Assembly (NCBI GenBank): GCA_016490735.1
Contig: JAEMWC010000021.1
Span: 1,327,501-1,391,500, forward strand
Origin: Pachyseris speciosa
Taxonomy: Eukaryota; Cnidaria; Anthozoa; Scleractinia; Pachyseridae
Direction of reading: 5' to 3'
Length of the DNA: 64,000 nucleotides
Shown here: positions 43,252 through 55,398 of the stretch, piece by piece
Numbering within the stretch: the stretch's first letter is position 1
How the letters are laid out: every line of letters starts with the position of its first letter
The notes under the pieces: model-generated
What the model saw: the letters and a program-made list of their open reading frames with translations, nothing else
What the model was told of the DNA's origin: nothing
Databases searched by the model: none
Program-made: the position numbers and the translations under genes

Positions 43252-46200
43252 TATTTAATGTATAGTTATGTCCTACGATGTAAGAGTAAAGGAAGTCTTC
43301 GTAAACAGTTACAGCCTCAAGAGTTAGTTTCCCCGCTTTTGAGGCCAGAACTCACACTGTCTCTAGCCGTTGTGTCGTGTGTGTGTTTGTTTGTTTGTTT
43401 TGAAAATGTCAGTTTATTCCACATTGTTTCTCCCTACCTAGTTGTGTTAAATGGTTACAGATCAACAAAATGTGGAGCGCTACATGTACCAGGCTGAATA
43501 AGCATTGCATGTGGACAATCCGGATTATTTTAAGTAGAAAACCTGTTGATGCATGCCGCTTACACTAAGCTTAGTCTGTGTCTACTAAGTCAGTCAAAGT
43601 CGGAGTCGCTTTACAAGTCAGTCAGAGTCGCTTTCAAGTCAGCATCCCTTTGAATATGAAAATGAGTTTATGGCAAGTGTAGAATTTTCGTGAATCCTAA
43701 CATGGATCACCCATGAGAACGCTTCTGCGATCATTACAAGGAATTTAGTGATTTTGACTTTTTGGTTGGGAGAGATTTAGTTTTGAGATTTAAGAACATT
43801 TTGCATCATGAACATACCTGGGCAACATAAAGCTAATCTCGAAAACTTGTTGTAAAATATAGATATAGTATTCTCTTAGCACCTCACCCTCTCTGTTATT
43901 TTAGTTAGGAAGCAATATTGAACTGATCAGAGGGATAAAAAAAAGTTTAGAACTTTACTGTACTTAGAATATTTTGAGTCATGTAGGTGCCTAAGCTACA
44001 TAAATGTAACCACGAAGAGCTTGTTGTAAAATATCCATATATTATCAGATTCTCTGAGCACCTTAACCTCTTTTTTATCCATGAGAAATTTATTCTAAAT
44101 ATTACTTTAGTTAGAAAAGAATGTTGAACTGAACAGAGGGAAATAAAAATAATACCTTTCACCTTAAATGGTGGTGAAATATTGCTTCGATAAAAAGCTC
44201 GTGAGGTGTGGCAATCTATAGGTGTTCTAAGCAGTCGTTTGAGATCCTACAGCTAAGCGCGCAAACCATTACCCATGTAGTACGATTAACGCCTAGCGTA
44301 AACTTTGGTTGCAGTTTTTGACTTTTGGATCAAAGCTTATTTTGCTGCTTCTTGCTTATTAGGATTGACATCCCCTAATCTAAAATTTTGCAGAATATCA
44401 GCGTTGAGAAACGTTTGTGGATAGAGAAATAAACTCCTTGGTTAATTTTTAATCTTGGATTAGAGTTAATCGGCCTTCGAACAACCTGGCCCTGGACAGA
44501 TTACTAAGGCATTTTGACATAAATGTCCGTAGAAAAGACAAAAAGGTGTACGAACCAGCTGATAGCTTAGATTAGTCAACAATCACTCGGAACGTAGAGC
44601 AACATAATAGCGCTATTTCACACCAAATCGTTGCTCTGCTAATCAGATACAAAACCCTAAAGCCGTTGCCTTTTACAGTGACTTCCCATGTCCACCTAGG
44701 AAACTTTTTCAATGAAAGATTGACAGATGCAAAACATCATCCAGTTATAACGACGGAAGACAGCGCTCGACCAAACCACAGGAGTTGTTCCCTCGCAGAC
44801 CCGTACACCCGTGCACCCGTACACCGGTTGGACGGTAGGACGCTGACGTAATAACTAAAACCAAGATAGGTTAACAATATTTTCTTACCATGAATACTCC
44901 GTTTTGCGCGCGAAGCTCAGCTATAACAGGAATATAATTCAGCTCGATAAACAAAAACAAAATACCGTCAAAATGCTGTATAAGAGGTCCTATTGCCCTA
45001 CCAAAACGCATATTAAGATTCTCTTGCGAAAGAACCTTAACAAAGTGCCGGTTTAACTGAAGGAGCCCATTAGCCTCCTTGTAAAGATTAATCTCGACAA
45101 AATGATCATAAACACAGCCACAGAAAGCACAAGATTAGACATGTAATTATGCATGTATATTAAAACCAAATCGAGAACTACCATGCTTACTACAACTCCA
45201 TCTTTCCAAGAAAACTTACTTTTCTAAGGAACTTGCTTTTTCTGCCTTGATACAAAATGTTGTTGTTTTATTTCAGTGTTACACCATTGCTTTTTGGGAA
45301 CTATAAGGTCTCATGAAAACAATTTTCGGGTTAGGGTTAGGTTTTTCCTTGTTCCTTGCTGAGAAAATCGTAGAAGTCTATTATTTTTCATTTCTATCGA
45401 TATCACTAATTAAGGAAATTACTTGACTATTTCCTCTTGAACATTTCAATGCAAGAAATACAAGTACACTGTGTATACAGGCGCAAAATGACCACTTATA
45501 CATAGCGTGTACGGGGAATGTACCGTCATCATGTCGATGTGTAAGGACTGTTTGTTTACGAAAACGCGAAGGCATCTTCCGTATTAACGAGAAACGCTTT
45601 TCTAAACATTCAACGATTAAAAGTACTTATAGAAGTGAATATCAAAGTTAGTTCTGGCGGGCATAATCTGATGACCCCCTCCCCCAAAGCTTTCCATCTT
45701 CCCCCTTCGCCCCATCTGTCGCTTGTCTTTTCAGGCCCAAGGGAAAATTAAACATCTACCGAAGGGATGGAGCGAAACATGTGAATTACACGAAAGAGTA
45801 AGAATGGTCAGGGGAGTTATTGAATGTTCTGTAATTAATTTATTGTTCTCATCTGTCAGGAGGCCTTATAGTTTGCGTTAGTCTCCTCCAATAAATTCCT
45901 CGTCATCCCGCGCGTATAGCGCAATACTGAGCTTTTAGCCAGCTAGGGTTACCTATAGTTTTAGGTGACTAAAGTACCGAACAAGTGCATAAAAGAACCA
46001 TGGCAATATTAATGAATACTGTAATCCATTGACTGTTTTGTTAAACAACATAAAAGTTTTACTACGCAACCATCCTCAATATTTTAAATTTTCTTCCAAG
46101 TTTAACGTACAGAGCATCATCCCTGAACCCACAACAAGGTAGGAATTTATGACATTATTTAATCAGAGACTGAATTATGTTTCTTTTCAGACGTAGTTCT

Positions 46201-46836
46201 GGGAACTATTGAAGCCCGTATACTTCTCGAACACGGCACTCACGGACTATAATCAAGAATTTTACATAACATCGTCGCGATTCTGAGAGTTCTTCCGTTG
46301 TCCTTGATTTCACTTTTAAGTTATAATGTTGGTAAGACGAATAAACTCACACATTCCGATATTTCCAATTTTTCAAGGATATATGGGTCGACATGCTATC
46401 CGCGGACTTCGTGTTCATTTTGAACACGTGTTCACTCACTCTTCTGTTGTCACTGCGAACACAGACGTAGATCTATACCTATTCGTTTCGCCTGTGGCCT
46501 ATAACACCGCACATATCATTCAATGTAAGCCCGTTTTTATTTCTGCTACAATTTTAGAGAATTTTATACATTATTATTACAAATATTAAGTTCGGTTAAT
46601 CACAAACATTCCCTTTTTTCAAACGCTGGCATTCATTGCATATTCATTACTGGTGTTTCATATACAGTCCGTTCCTTAGCAGTTATCTCTACACCGAAAT
46701 ATATGTCAAGAGAAAGGAGATGTATCAAAGAAGTATATGATAGAAAGGCATACTCGGTCAAAAGTAATTGGTGCTAAATTTACTAATATCAGCCAATGAC
46801 ATATCACACAGAGATCACTCAAGACTAAGTCATTCA
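43252..46836. other. Intergenic, no supportable gene
   Basis: Only short ORFs without recognisable domains are present. One small direct pair is visible: CTTGTTGTAAAATAT..ATAT near 43848-43872 and 44020-44043. Nothing else could be assigned. Confidence 0.4.
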
Positions 46837-46843
46837 GTATTTA

Positions 46844-46879
46844 CAGAAACCCATAAGAGTTGAAACGTGTAACGCGCTT

Positions 46880-46924
<45 letters not shown>

Positions 46925-47138
46925 TCTCGCTCCAGTCTTTGCCGCGAGTAAAGAGTAGTCGCAGAAGTTTCTGCCAGGTGTTCTAAATAACCTTTTGCAC
47001 CTCCTCAAATTTCTCCACCTCCGTTTTTCCTCCGAGTGTTTCACCGAACTTTTTCACTGTATTTCTGGACAGCTTTTTTTGACTTTTCTGTTTTCCTTTT
47101 CGTCTCACCGAAGTGTCCGCCATTTTTAATTTCGCCCA

Positions 47139-47187
<49 letters not shown>

Positions 47188-47284
47188 AATGTCTCTCTCT
47201 TGATGTTCCAAATATGGTACTTAGCAAAGCTTGTTTCCAAGCACACAAAGGGTAGTTACACGTTTCAACCCTTATGGGTTTCTG
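46844..47284. mobile_element. hAT-like MITE with 7-bp target duplication GTATTTA
   Basis: The 441-bp element begins CAGAAACCCATAAGAGTTGA and ends with the reverse complement TCAACCCTTATGGGTTTCTG. GTATTTA flanks both ends (46837-46843 and 47285-47291). CAG-starting TIRs and a 7- to 8-bp duplication suggest the hAT superfamily. A minus-strand ORF inside shows no domain. Confidence 0.85.
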
Positions 47285-48193
47285 GTATTTAAATCGGCAA
47301 CATCATTGCGAAATTTTCTCAGAGTTTGATTGGTTTACTATACATTGACCCCGTGACGTGATGGGGCTTATCCAGCGAAAATGCCCGGATGAATATTACT
47401 CCGCCGGCGAAAAGAGCCTGTAGTTAATTTGTCTAATTTATTGACAAAAAGGTTGCTGACATTGAGTTTTTTAACAATTTTTCCCGAAGATTTACATATA
47501 ATTCAAAGTTGACAGACCGCAAACAAATGTTGCTTCTAAAAATATCTGCATGTCATAACCGTTCATCAGTAGGATACCTAAAATGTGTGTAATTCCACAA
47601 ATGGTTTAGGCTGTGCGCAGGCACAGTATAGGCGGAATACGACCTAGATAAAGCAGGATCACTATGCATTTAAAAAGTGAAATCAGTTCAAAGCTGTTCC
47701 TCAAAACGACGCGTGGAAACACCAACTGCGCGTTCCAAAGCTTGGGTGTACTGTGCAAAAGTCGAGCTGCGCGAGAAGTACTGGGACGAAGTAATGTAGG
47801 AATCTCATTATTGTCACGAGAAAATTTTAAAAACAAACACGTTTTAAGTTATTTAGTGGTTTCTCTTGAGTTCTGAAATATTACTTCTCTGTTCCAACCC
47901 TACAGTCGCACCAGCTAATGCAGTAAATCGAACGTTTTCGTCAATCCGGACTCCAAATCATTGTTCATAAACGGTGCATTCAGCATAAATAAATTTGGAA
48001 CGATTGAGTTCTCTGCCAAACAGAGACACCATCTCCGGGTGGGCCTTATACTTTTCATGCTTTTTAAAAACAAAACTTGTTGAGATGTACAATTTAATTC
48101 TGCATCTTCAACCCTCGACCTTTAACCCTCCATTCACTGTACATTCAGTTGAGCCTACCACTACGATTTTGGTGTTTATATTTATTTATTTAA

Positions 48194-48287
48194 CCCTTTC
48201 ACCGCCAAGAGGCGCCTTATGGATTTTAGTGTGGCTAATGCCAGACAATTTTACTCGTCAAAGGGAGGCCTCTTGGTAGTGAAAGGG
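48194..48287. mobile_element. 94-bp piggyBac-like MITE at TTAA
   Basis: CCCTTTCACCGCCAAGAGG at the left pairs with CCTCTTGGTAGTGAAAGGG at the right, and TTAA sits on both sides (48190-48193 and 48288-48291). The CCC start and TTAA duplication are piggyBac features. A diverged relative may lie near 52470-52545. Confidence 0.8.
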
Positions 48288-48491
48288 TTAATATGTACTC
48301 TTGCATCACCGCCATGTGAGTTGTCAACTTGCTGTTTGCGCCTAGAATAAATACCTTTGTTTTTCACAACCCGGCAGAATATATCACATGCTAGTTCATA
48401 TTAGGCAAGAGGCTTAATTTTCATATGTTTTCCATATTTGAAGCTGCCACGCCAAGGGCAAGTGAGTGCCCTTTTAATACTTTTTTCACTG

Positions 48492-48522
<31 letters not shown>

Positions 48523-48624
48523 TGAATAAAGACTACTATTATTATTATTTAGTGTCTTGAGAAGTGTGATCTTCACACGCTTACCCGCAACCATTCTGGT
48601 TTCTCTATTTTGCAATTTAACGAA

Positions 48625-48900
48625 AATCATTATTACAGTTCATCAAAGTGGTTTCAAGTCGGTTTCATAAAGCCACAACCATTTGTCTTGAGTATTACTC
48701 TGACCAATCACCTTAGATGTGAACAGCAAAATGCACCAATCAGAATTGTAGCAAACACAAGCGCGGGAAACTGAATTCGTGCGAGTGAGCCACGATTTGT
48801 TTTGTTTTGCTTCTCATTGGTTGAGAAAGTAGCGCAAATTTTGTAGACCAACCACAGAGTAAAGCAATGCAGAACCGAGGCAAATGAGATGTCGCCAGGA
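48625..48900. repeat. Decayed GAGTGTCG-family MITE copy
   Basis: ACTCTGACCAATCACCTTAG, CACCAATCAGAATTG, CGCGGGAAACTG and TTTTGCTTCTCATTGGTTGA are blocks shared with 36055-36326 and 53621-53910. The ends are eroded. Confidence 0.45.
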
Positions 48901-49394
48901 ACTGTAAAAAGGGCTATTGCTTTCGAAACGAAAGTGGGAATCGCTCTACAATAGTACTCTGCCGTAAAGCTATATATTCACTGTATAAATGATATGTAAA
49001 CCCCTGCTGCAAAAAATACCTGTACATGTTTTACTCTCCTTCTCCCACGCGTCGCTCTAACTCGGGTCCTATTTTAATCCATCACCTAATACGCAGGCCA
49101 GTAATTATTGACCACTTTAAACGTCAAGCCTTGGTGGATAATATACTGGAGGTAGTCTCCTGCGAGATCAATAGGGGCTCTACGTTTTTAATCATAAGCT
49201 TGTGGTTATAGAACGTTGCTATTCGCGTGACTACCAGCCATATTGGTTTACTGAAACAAAGAAAGTGTTCAATTCCCAGAGCTTTAGTTTGGAACACCAA
49301 CATGGCCGCCGTTTCTTTGTTTTGGAACATCAACATGGCCACCGTGATGTCATGCAAAAACACTTTATAGCAGAGCTGTACTCTGACTCTGAGA

Positions 49395-50058
49395 GCGGAT
49401 AATTAATATTAATAATATTTAACAACAATAATAATAATATTATTTAATATTTCTATAGCGCTTTTTACAATGAGAGATCAAAAGCGCTTTACATGTCTTT
49501 AAAATAAAATAAATTAATAAATCAAATTAAAATGATTAAGAAGTGATTAAAAGTATGTAATAATTATAATATGTGCAAGGAAAATATAATAATTCTTAAA
49601 ATTTTACTAAAGTATACCTATCTGCAAACGCTTTCCTGAAAAGAAATGTCTTTAAATTTTTCTTGAAAGTCTCGTGATGTGACATCTCGTAGGCTTGGCG
49701 GTAGGGCATTCCATGATTGTGGCACGGCCGCCTGAAATGAACACCCTCCAAGAGTTACCAGCATCTTGCCTTTAGGGGGATCAAAAAGGGTGCTACAGTT
49801 GGAACGTAAACTATAATAAGATTTGGATTTTACCGAAACCAAACTGGACAGATAAGCGGGAGCTTGCCAGTGGATGACTTGAAACGCCAGCAGCAGAATC
49901 TTAAAATGAATGCGCGCATGAATTAGGAGCCAATGTAACTCATACAAAGCAGGAGTAATATGGTAGTATTTCCCAGCGTCCATAACTAACCTTGCAGCAG
50001 CATTTTGAACGCGTTGCAATTTCGAAATTTGTTCCTTTGGGAGGCCATAAAGTAGGCG
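49395..50058 (-). mobile_element. LINE 3' remnant, minus strand
   Basis: The minus-strand frame at 49618-50019 encodes MQRVQNAAARLVMD, then YYHITPALYELHWL, ARIHFKILLLAFQ, APAYLSSLV and AVPQSWNALPPSLRD. This is the conserved C-terminal region after the RT of CR1/L2-like LINEs (QNAAARL, HITP.L..LHWLP, W N.LP..LR). The frame continues upstream to about 50058. The 3' UTR runs to about 49395 and holds GCGCTTTTGATCTC and AAAAAGCGCTATAGAAATATT before an AT-rich tail. The RT palm is missing, so it is a dead 5' truncation. Confidence 0.85.
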
Positions 50059-51230
50059 GTGGATTACTCAGTTCTTACTCCATTCGATTTCACGGTAGGC
50101 TTGACAACGCTCGCCAAGAACGCAAGCATGCAATCTTGGCATAATAACTACCTTTTCCGAACTCTTCTTCGACTCATCGATCGAAAGACTTGAGATTTAG
50201 CGTTTGCCTTTCTTTCCCAAACCCTCTTTAAATTTCCTCCTCCTACCCTTTGGTTTATCTATATCTTCACGACTGTAAATTATAGTTTGGGCTTCAGACT
50301 ATAAAAGAAAGCTAACCTACGAGTCAAATTACCAAAAACAATTCTATGAGAGTTAATTTATAAGTCTTCTTTTGACACCCATAACCCTGTATTGTCTAAT
50401 TCTCAATATACTTCGATTTGTTAAAAAATCTTGTCAGATAAATTTAGCTTATACAGTGTATTTCGCACATGCTGATTAACAATCATTTGATGAAGTTGAC
50501 AACACAGAAAGAATTATCATGAGCGAGGTTTTTGTTATTACCGGTAGCCAAAGGCTGAGGCAGATAACACAGACCGCGGCATTGATAATGGACGCTATCA
50601 TGCGAAAACCCAATTTATAATTGCTCAATTGTGTATACGCTTGAGCGTTTGAAAAGACAAGAGCGCATACAAGAAACTAAAACCATGCATCAATTTGTAA
50701 ACAACTTGCAACTTGACTCGCAACGAAAGAGTCTTTTCCAGCAAAGTCTTGCAAACGCCTACCGCTGAACTTAGTGCCGTTCTGTTAAAACCTTGCGTAA
50801 AAGAGCTCTTGGTCACTTGCATGTACTTGCGTGAAAAGGAGTGTCTGTAGTGAAGAGGTAACGAAACTACAGCTGAACAGTTTCAGCAGAAATTAGCTGA
50901 GTGCTTGTAGCCTGAGACACGCAACAACATTTTTAATGTGTAGTTTCATCAATATTTTCAAGGGAATCAGTGGTATGAAATACTCTTTGATTTCAATAGA
51001 CTGGATCACTGACTGTATTGAAATAACAAACTCAGGTTATACTGGGTTAAGATAGTTTTTGCTTTACTTTTTAAGGTCGTTAGTTTAGTGGTGTGATGAA
51101 GAAAGAAGATGGTAAAGTTTAAGTTTGGTCACAAAGCTGTTTATAGTAGGTAATGGCCACAAGCATCGAACAAAGGAAAAATCGGATCCCATGACAACAA
51201 TTAAACCATTGACCTTCAGACCCAGTTTTT
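50059..51230. other. Intergenic, nothing recognised
   Basis: No exon or bounded repeat was identified. N-terminal exons of the downstream dehydratase were looked for here and not found. Confidence 0.4.
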
Positions 51231-51231
51231 C

Positions 51232-51310
51232 AAAGAACGGATAGGTTTATCCAGTGGATAAGTCGCTATCCACTGGATAAAATGTGTTGGAAATAATACA
51301 TGTTTGTCTG
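51232..51310. repeat. Partial MITE of the TTATCCACTGGATAA family
   Basis: AGTTTTTCAAAGAACGGATAG and TTATCCAGTGGATAAG..CTATCCACTGGATAAA match the interior and one end of the better bounded element at 59010-59166. Confidence 0.5.
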
Positions 51311-51370
51311 TTGGAAAGTTACCTATCCTTTGGGTGACAGAAAGGCAAAATTGGGAAAGAAAGGCAAAGA

Positions 51371-51572
51371 AACTTTATTTATACACGGTTACAATTTAAA
51401 GCTGCAAGCTTGCGCGGCCATGTGACCGGAGTACCCGGAGAAAAACCTCTCGGAGCAGAGTAGAGAACCAACAAACTCAGTCCACTTATGACGCCGAGTC
51501 CGGGAATCGAACCAGGGATACAACGGTGGTAGGCGAGCACTCTCACCACTACGCCAACCCTGCTCCCCCTGG
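51371..51572 (-). mobile_element. tRNA-derived SINE, minus strand
   Basis: Read on the minus strand from about 51572 it shows GGCGTAGTGGTGAGAG (A box) and CTGGTTCGATTCCCGG (B box), then GTTTGTTGGTTCTC and CTGCTCCGAGAGGTTTTTCT. It ends near 51371 in TAAATAAAGTTTCTTTGCC. It shares its central block with the SINE at 29715-29945. The head resembles a tRNA but does not form a complete gene. Confidence 0.75.
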
Positions 51573-52252
51573 TTTGTGTAAATGGTGACCTTATCCCTCT
51601 TTGAAGTGAGTAGGGACATTATTATTTGGAATGAATAAGAAAATAATGGAACTTCTAAAGTTATAGGACCTTGCAGACTGAGAAGGATGAATATCAGACA
51701 GGAAAATAGATAGGAAACTGAGGTTGGTTTGGGTAAATGGTAAACAAAGTCCAAATAATGAGATTCCGCTGGAGACTGGCGTTTATCATTTATGCAATTC
51801 ACTAATTTCCAGAGAGAGACTGGAACTAGCCTCCACAAGGCCTGGGAATGGTATCAAAGAAAATCTACCTTTTCTCTCGGTCCGTTTCTCCCGAAAAAGT
51901 TTCGCCGTGACTACCTACAAAGTCCTGTCGCATTTACATTTCGGGAGGAATTCCCAGAAATTTCTGTTAAAAACTTAAGACTCAGAGAATAAAGATGTGA
52001 GGGTTCGTCACAGTTATGAGCAGCAGTGACAATAAAGCCTGAAAAACCAAATTCAGGCTTCTACGGAAAGCAGGTCGTCGAAAAAGTTACTAAGATACAT
52101 TTATTGGGTGTCTGTGAGTATTGTGTAAGGTATGTATCCAGGGAGGGGGTTGGCGGGGTTGAAGGGGTCAATAAAACTCCAACCTTTGTCTTATGCTCCA
52201 ACATTAGCCTTTCATGTGAAACTTGACTCTCTGACTGCTATTCTTTCCACAG

Positions 52253-52327
52253 GACGGCATGATTTGTCTTGCAGGCTGCGACAAGACAATACCCGGTGTA
52301 ACAATGGCTTTACCAAGACTCAATGCA
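52253..52327 (+). pseudogene. Dehydratase block 1 (GCDKTIPG, cluster cysteine)
   Basis: After TTCTTTCCACAG the 25 codons encode DGMICLAGCDKTIPGVTMAL then PRLNA, ending at GTAAGT. GCDK..PG holds one of the conserved cluster-ligand cysteines of the family. The block itself is intact. The upstream coding exons it should join were not found. Confidence 0.85.
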
Positions 52328-52701
52328 GTAAGTAAAATCTATCATATTTGATTGTGAGGCATGAAGTCATTGAAGTAAACTAACGCAATACGCCACTGTG
52401 CTGGGCGTTTTGTCAATCTGCATTACTGTTTTCCCCTTGATGTTTATTATTTAAAGCTTGTAGTAAATTTAATCCTTTCCTCCCTAAGAGGGACTTAAAG
52501 GTTTTCCTCTGTCAAAGGGACACCCGTTAGGGTTTAAATGGCTAATTGTGACGTTGAAGTAAGTTCATGAAATCCTTACGAGAAGTCATTTCTATGAAAC
52601 CAGCTCCAATTTAGACATTTCTATAGTACAGCTTCTATAGACATGCATTGCTTTACAAGGCTAATTGCACCATGATAGCTGTGGAAAATAATATATGTCA
52701 T

Positions 52702-52893
52702 TAGTATATACCACACAAGTGAATAGTGCTTTTCGCTCGCTCTGATTGGTTAACTCGGAGGTGATTAGCAAGTACTATTCACCTCCGAGCAGCTGGCGCG
52801 CGAGATTTTACAATTTTTGACCGCTTGTCAGTATTGTCACACATAAAGTAATGTTTTGGTCCGCTAGGTATCCAGCTTGTGTGGTATATACTA
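52702..52893. mobile_element. MITE with TTAGTATATACCACACAAG ends
   Basis: TAGTATATACCACACAAG at the left and CTTGTGTGGTATATACTA at the right are perfect reverse complements. The interior has GAATAGT and CTCGGAGGTGA inverted words. A second small palindrome (TTATTCACCTC..GAGG-like) follows at about 52898-52962. It lies between dehydratase blocks 1 and 2. Confidence 0.8.
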
Positions 52894-53620
52894 AAACAAT
52901 TATTCACCTCAGTGTCGGTGAAAGTGGTGGATATTTACCTCCACTTCGGTTAATAATTGTTAATTATTCATCATATTGGGATAATGGCACTCAAATATGG
53001 TTATGGCACTCCCAATATTCGTCGGAACATAGTTGGTAGAGGTCTCCTCTACTAACTATGGTCGGAAATTCTCAACAGATATCCTGCGATAGAAGAAATT
53101 TCGCGCGTCGCGGTGAAAATGGTCGCTTTTCAAGCTTTGCTGCATTAAACTCAGTAAATGTGTGCTTTGTTATTGTGTTGAACAATAAAACAATTATCCT
53201 GCTCAACCTTGCGGATTATCTCCTGATTTTAGCCAGCTCGGCCTACATCCACGTCGGCAAAGTTTCAGGCGATATCTCCAGTTTGACTTCCCTTTTAAAT
53301 GCAATTTGATTCGTTCAAAGAACAGACAAAACTCTGTACGGCTTAAACGGCAGTCAGTTTTTAGTGACAGGTTTGGGCAATCGAGCAATCTGTTAAATAT
53401 TAGAGTTTTGTTTGGCGGTAAAAAAGAAAATGCAAATACTTGTGGAAGCCATTTATCCAGGTTAAAAGAAAATAGCGCCATGATCAATTGTTGTTTTTGT
53501 TTCAGCTAGTAATTCCTTGTTTGATTATTTTGCTTTGTTGCTCGTTGTTCGAATGACGTTTTTATTGTCATTGTTGTTGCTGATATTGAGGCTCAAGTAA
53601 ACCTGCGTCTTAGTATAATT

Positions 53621-53910
53621 CTTAGAGCGGTTTTCAATTGAGTGTCGAAAGTAATTATGGTTTTGCTTTGGTTTTGCATTGCTTCGCTCTGTGATTGGCC
53701 AGGAAAACTCGAGCCACTTTTTCAACTAATGAGAAACAAAACCAAAACCAATCGCGTCTTGCACGCGCGTATTTTCCCGCGCTTTACGCCGGCTACATGT
53801 AATTGCTTCGTATTCTGATTGGCTCGTTGCACTGGTTACTTCTGTTGTGATTGGTCAAACTAATTGCTTTGGTTTTGGTTTTACGACACTCAATTGAAAA
53901 GCGCTCTAAG
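53621..53910. mobile_element. 290-bp MITE, best copy of the GAGTGTCG family
   Basis: CTTAGAGCGGTTTTCAATTG..AGTGTCG at the left pairs with CGACACT..CAATTGAAAAGCGCTCTAAG at the right. The interior contains TTTTGCTTTGGTTTTGCATT, TCTGTGATTGGCC and TTCTGATTGGCTCG. Relatives in the window are at 28216, 32430, 36055 and 48625. No ORF. Confidence 0.8.
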
Positions 53911-53987
53911 CCATAGACCAGATCATCTTAGATACTGGCAAATATTTTAAAATAATTTCTGAAAATTCTTTACTCATCACCCAACAG

Positions 53988-54071
53988 TGTGGCATTGTTA
54001 TTTATGATGGAACAATGCTGCCTGGTTGTGGAAAGAAGCATAAAAATCTCAGTGCTGGAAGCCCATTTGAG
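53988..54071 (+). pseudogene. Dehydratase block 2
   Basis: 28 intact codons: CGIVIYDGTMLPGCGKKHKN then LSAGSPFE, between CCAACAG and GTACAC. It corresponds to the ..IF.YGGT..PG...........FEA segment that follows the first cysteine. Confidence 0.82.
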
Positions 54072-54589
54072 GTACACAATTTAGTACATAATTTATTCAT
54101 TTACTAAAACCTGTAACCAAAATTTAGGTTTGGAAATTTCAGAAAATTACGTGCTCAAAGGAAAGCCCTTTTTTCTTCAGGGCAAAGAGCTTGGTTTTCG
54201 TTTCGAGACTTGCATTGTGATTAGTAGATCAAAACGCTTACGTAATGACGTAACGATGATGCAAGACGATGACAAAATGGAAATGGCTATTTCGCGCAAA
54301 TAGTACGGTCATTTCACTTACGACGGCGTGTGCTGAAGTTTTAGAAATAACATGGTGTACCTCCAAAAGTATTCTGTTTGTTGCGGAGAATTTCGCGGTT
54401 TGTTAATATTTCTGTCGTTTCAACCCAACATTTTGGCGGAAGGCGCCCCTGTTTTCTCTCAGAGGTGACTCCAGACAGGACGAGGCTATAGCGAAGCATT
54501 ATGCAGTAGATATTTTAAATGAATATGTCGTGAAGAAATTTTAGGAAAGGTCACATGATTGAGCTGGTAAAAGTATTTGTCCTCTTTAG

Positions 54590-54682
54590 GCATTAGGTTC
54601 CTACAGCAAAGGGCAAAGGGCTGATGGACATTGAAGATCTGAAGGATATAGAGTCATTTCATGCCTGGTGCTGGGGCGTGTG
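54590..54682 (+). pseudogene. Dehydratase block 3 with two frameshifts
   Basis: Starts in frame as ALGSYSKGQ, then must shift by one base near 54618-54621 to read LMDIEDLKDIESFHA, then shift again near 54664-54667 to read GAGACG before the donor GTGAGA at 54683. The expected HACPGAGACGG motif, which carries a second cluster cysteine, is damaged: the CP codons are lost. The length (93 nt) does not match the phase needed by the next block. Confidence 0.85.
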
Positions 54683-55335
54683 GTGAGAATAAAAATAACC
54701 TTGTTTCTTTGAATTTCACATAACAAGTCTTCTTAAACCACAGATTTTTTTTTCTTTCGAGGGATTATAGGCTAATAACAACCGCGGACGTTTGGCCGAG
54801 AAAGGAAACGAACCTTTGAGAGCTCATATGCTAGTTTTGAGCATATAAAATGTCCAAGAGGCAACTTTCAGAACGATAGCTCCGAAGCTGAAACATAGTT
54901 GTTTGACAAGGCTTGTGATCTGATGCGGGCAGCCTTTTTGTTAACGACTAAGGAAAACATTCGGCAGCTTCTTGTGGAGAACAAGTACAGTACTTTTCAT
55001 CTGAGTATTTTCGTGAAATGAACCCTATCGCCCCTCTAGTGATAGTTAGTGTCTCTCCATGGGCGAACACTATCCCGTCACGTGATAAATTTCAACTAAT
55101 CAGACAAGAAGAAAATTCGGGATGAACTGAAAGGCAAATACAGGTTCAGCTTGTAGACAGTCTATCAGCTGGAATGTGATGTGAAAGAGGGAAATAATAC
55201 ATCAAATGCTTTTCTTCAAAATTCAAAATCTCGATAAAGGATGTCGCGAGAGCTGGTCTTACAAATGGTTTTGCTTTGCTAAAAGCTTTTGTGAAATGCT
55301 GTGTTGTAACTTGTTTGTTTGTTTGTTTTTTGTAG

Positions 55336-55398
55336 GTGGAATGTTCACCGCGAACACCATGTCGTCTGTGGTAGAAACTCTTGGATTGACGTTACCAG
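55336..55398 (+). pseudogene. Dehydratase block 4 (GGMFTANTMSS)
   Basis: Encodes GMFTANTMSSVVETLGLTLP after TTTTTTGTAG, with a split G codon before and after, donor GTGCGC. GG.FTANTM is one of the strongest signatures of the IlvD/Edd family. This block itself is intact. Confidence 0.92.
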
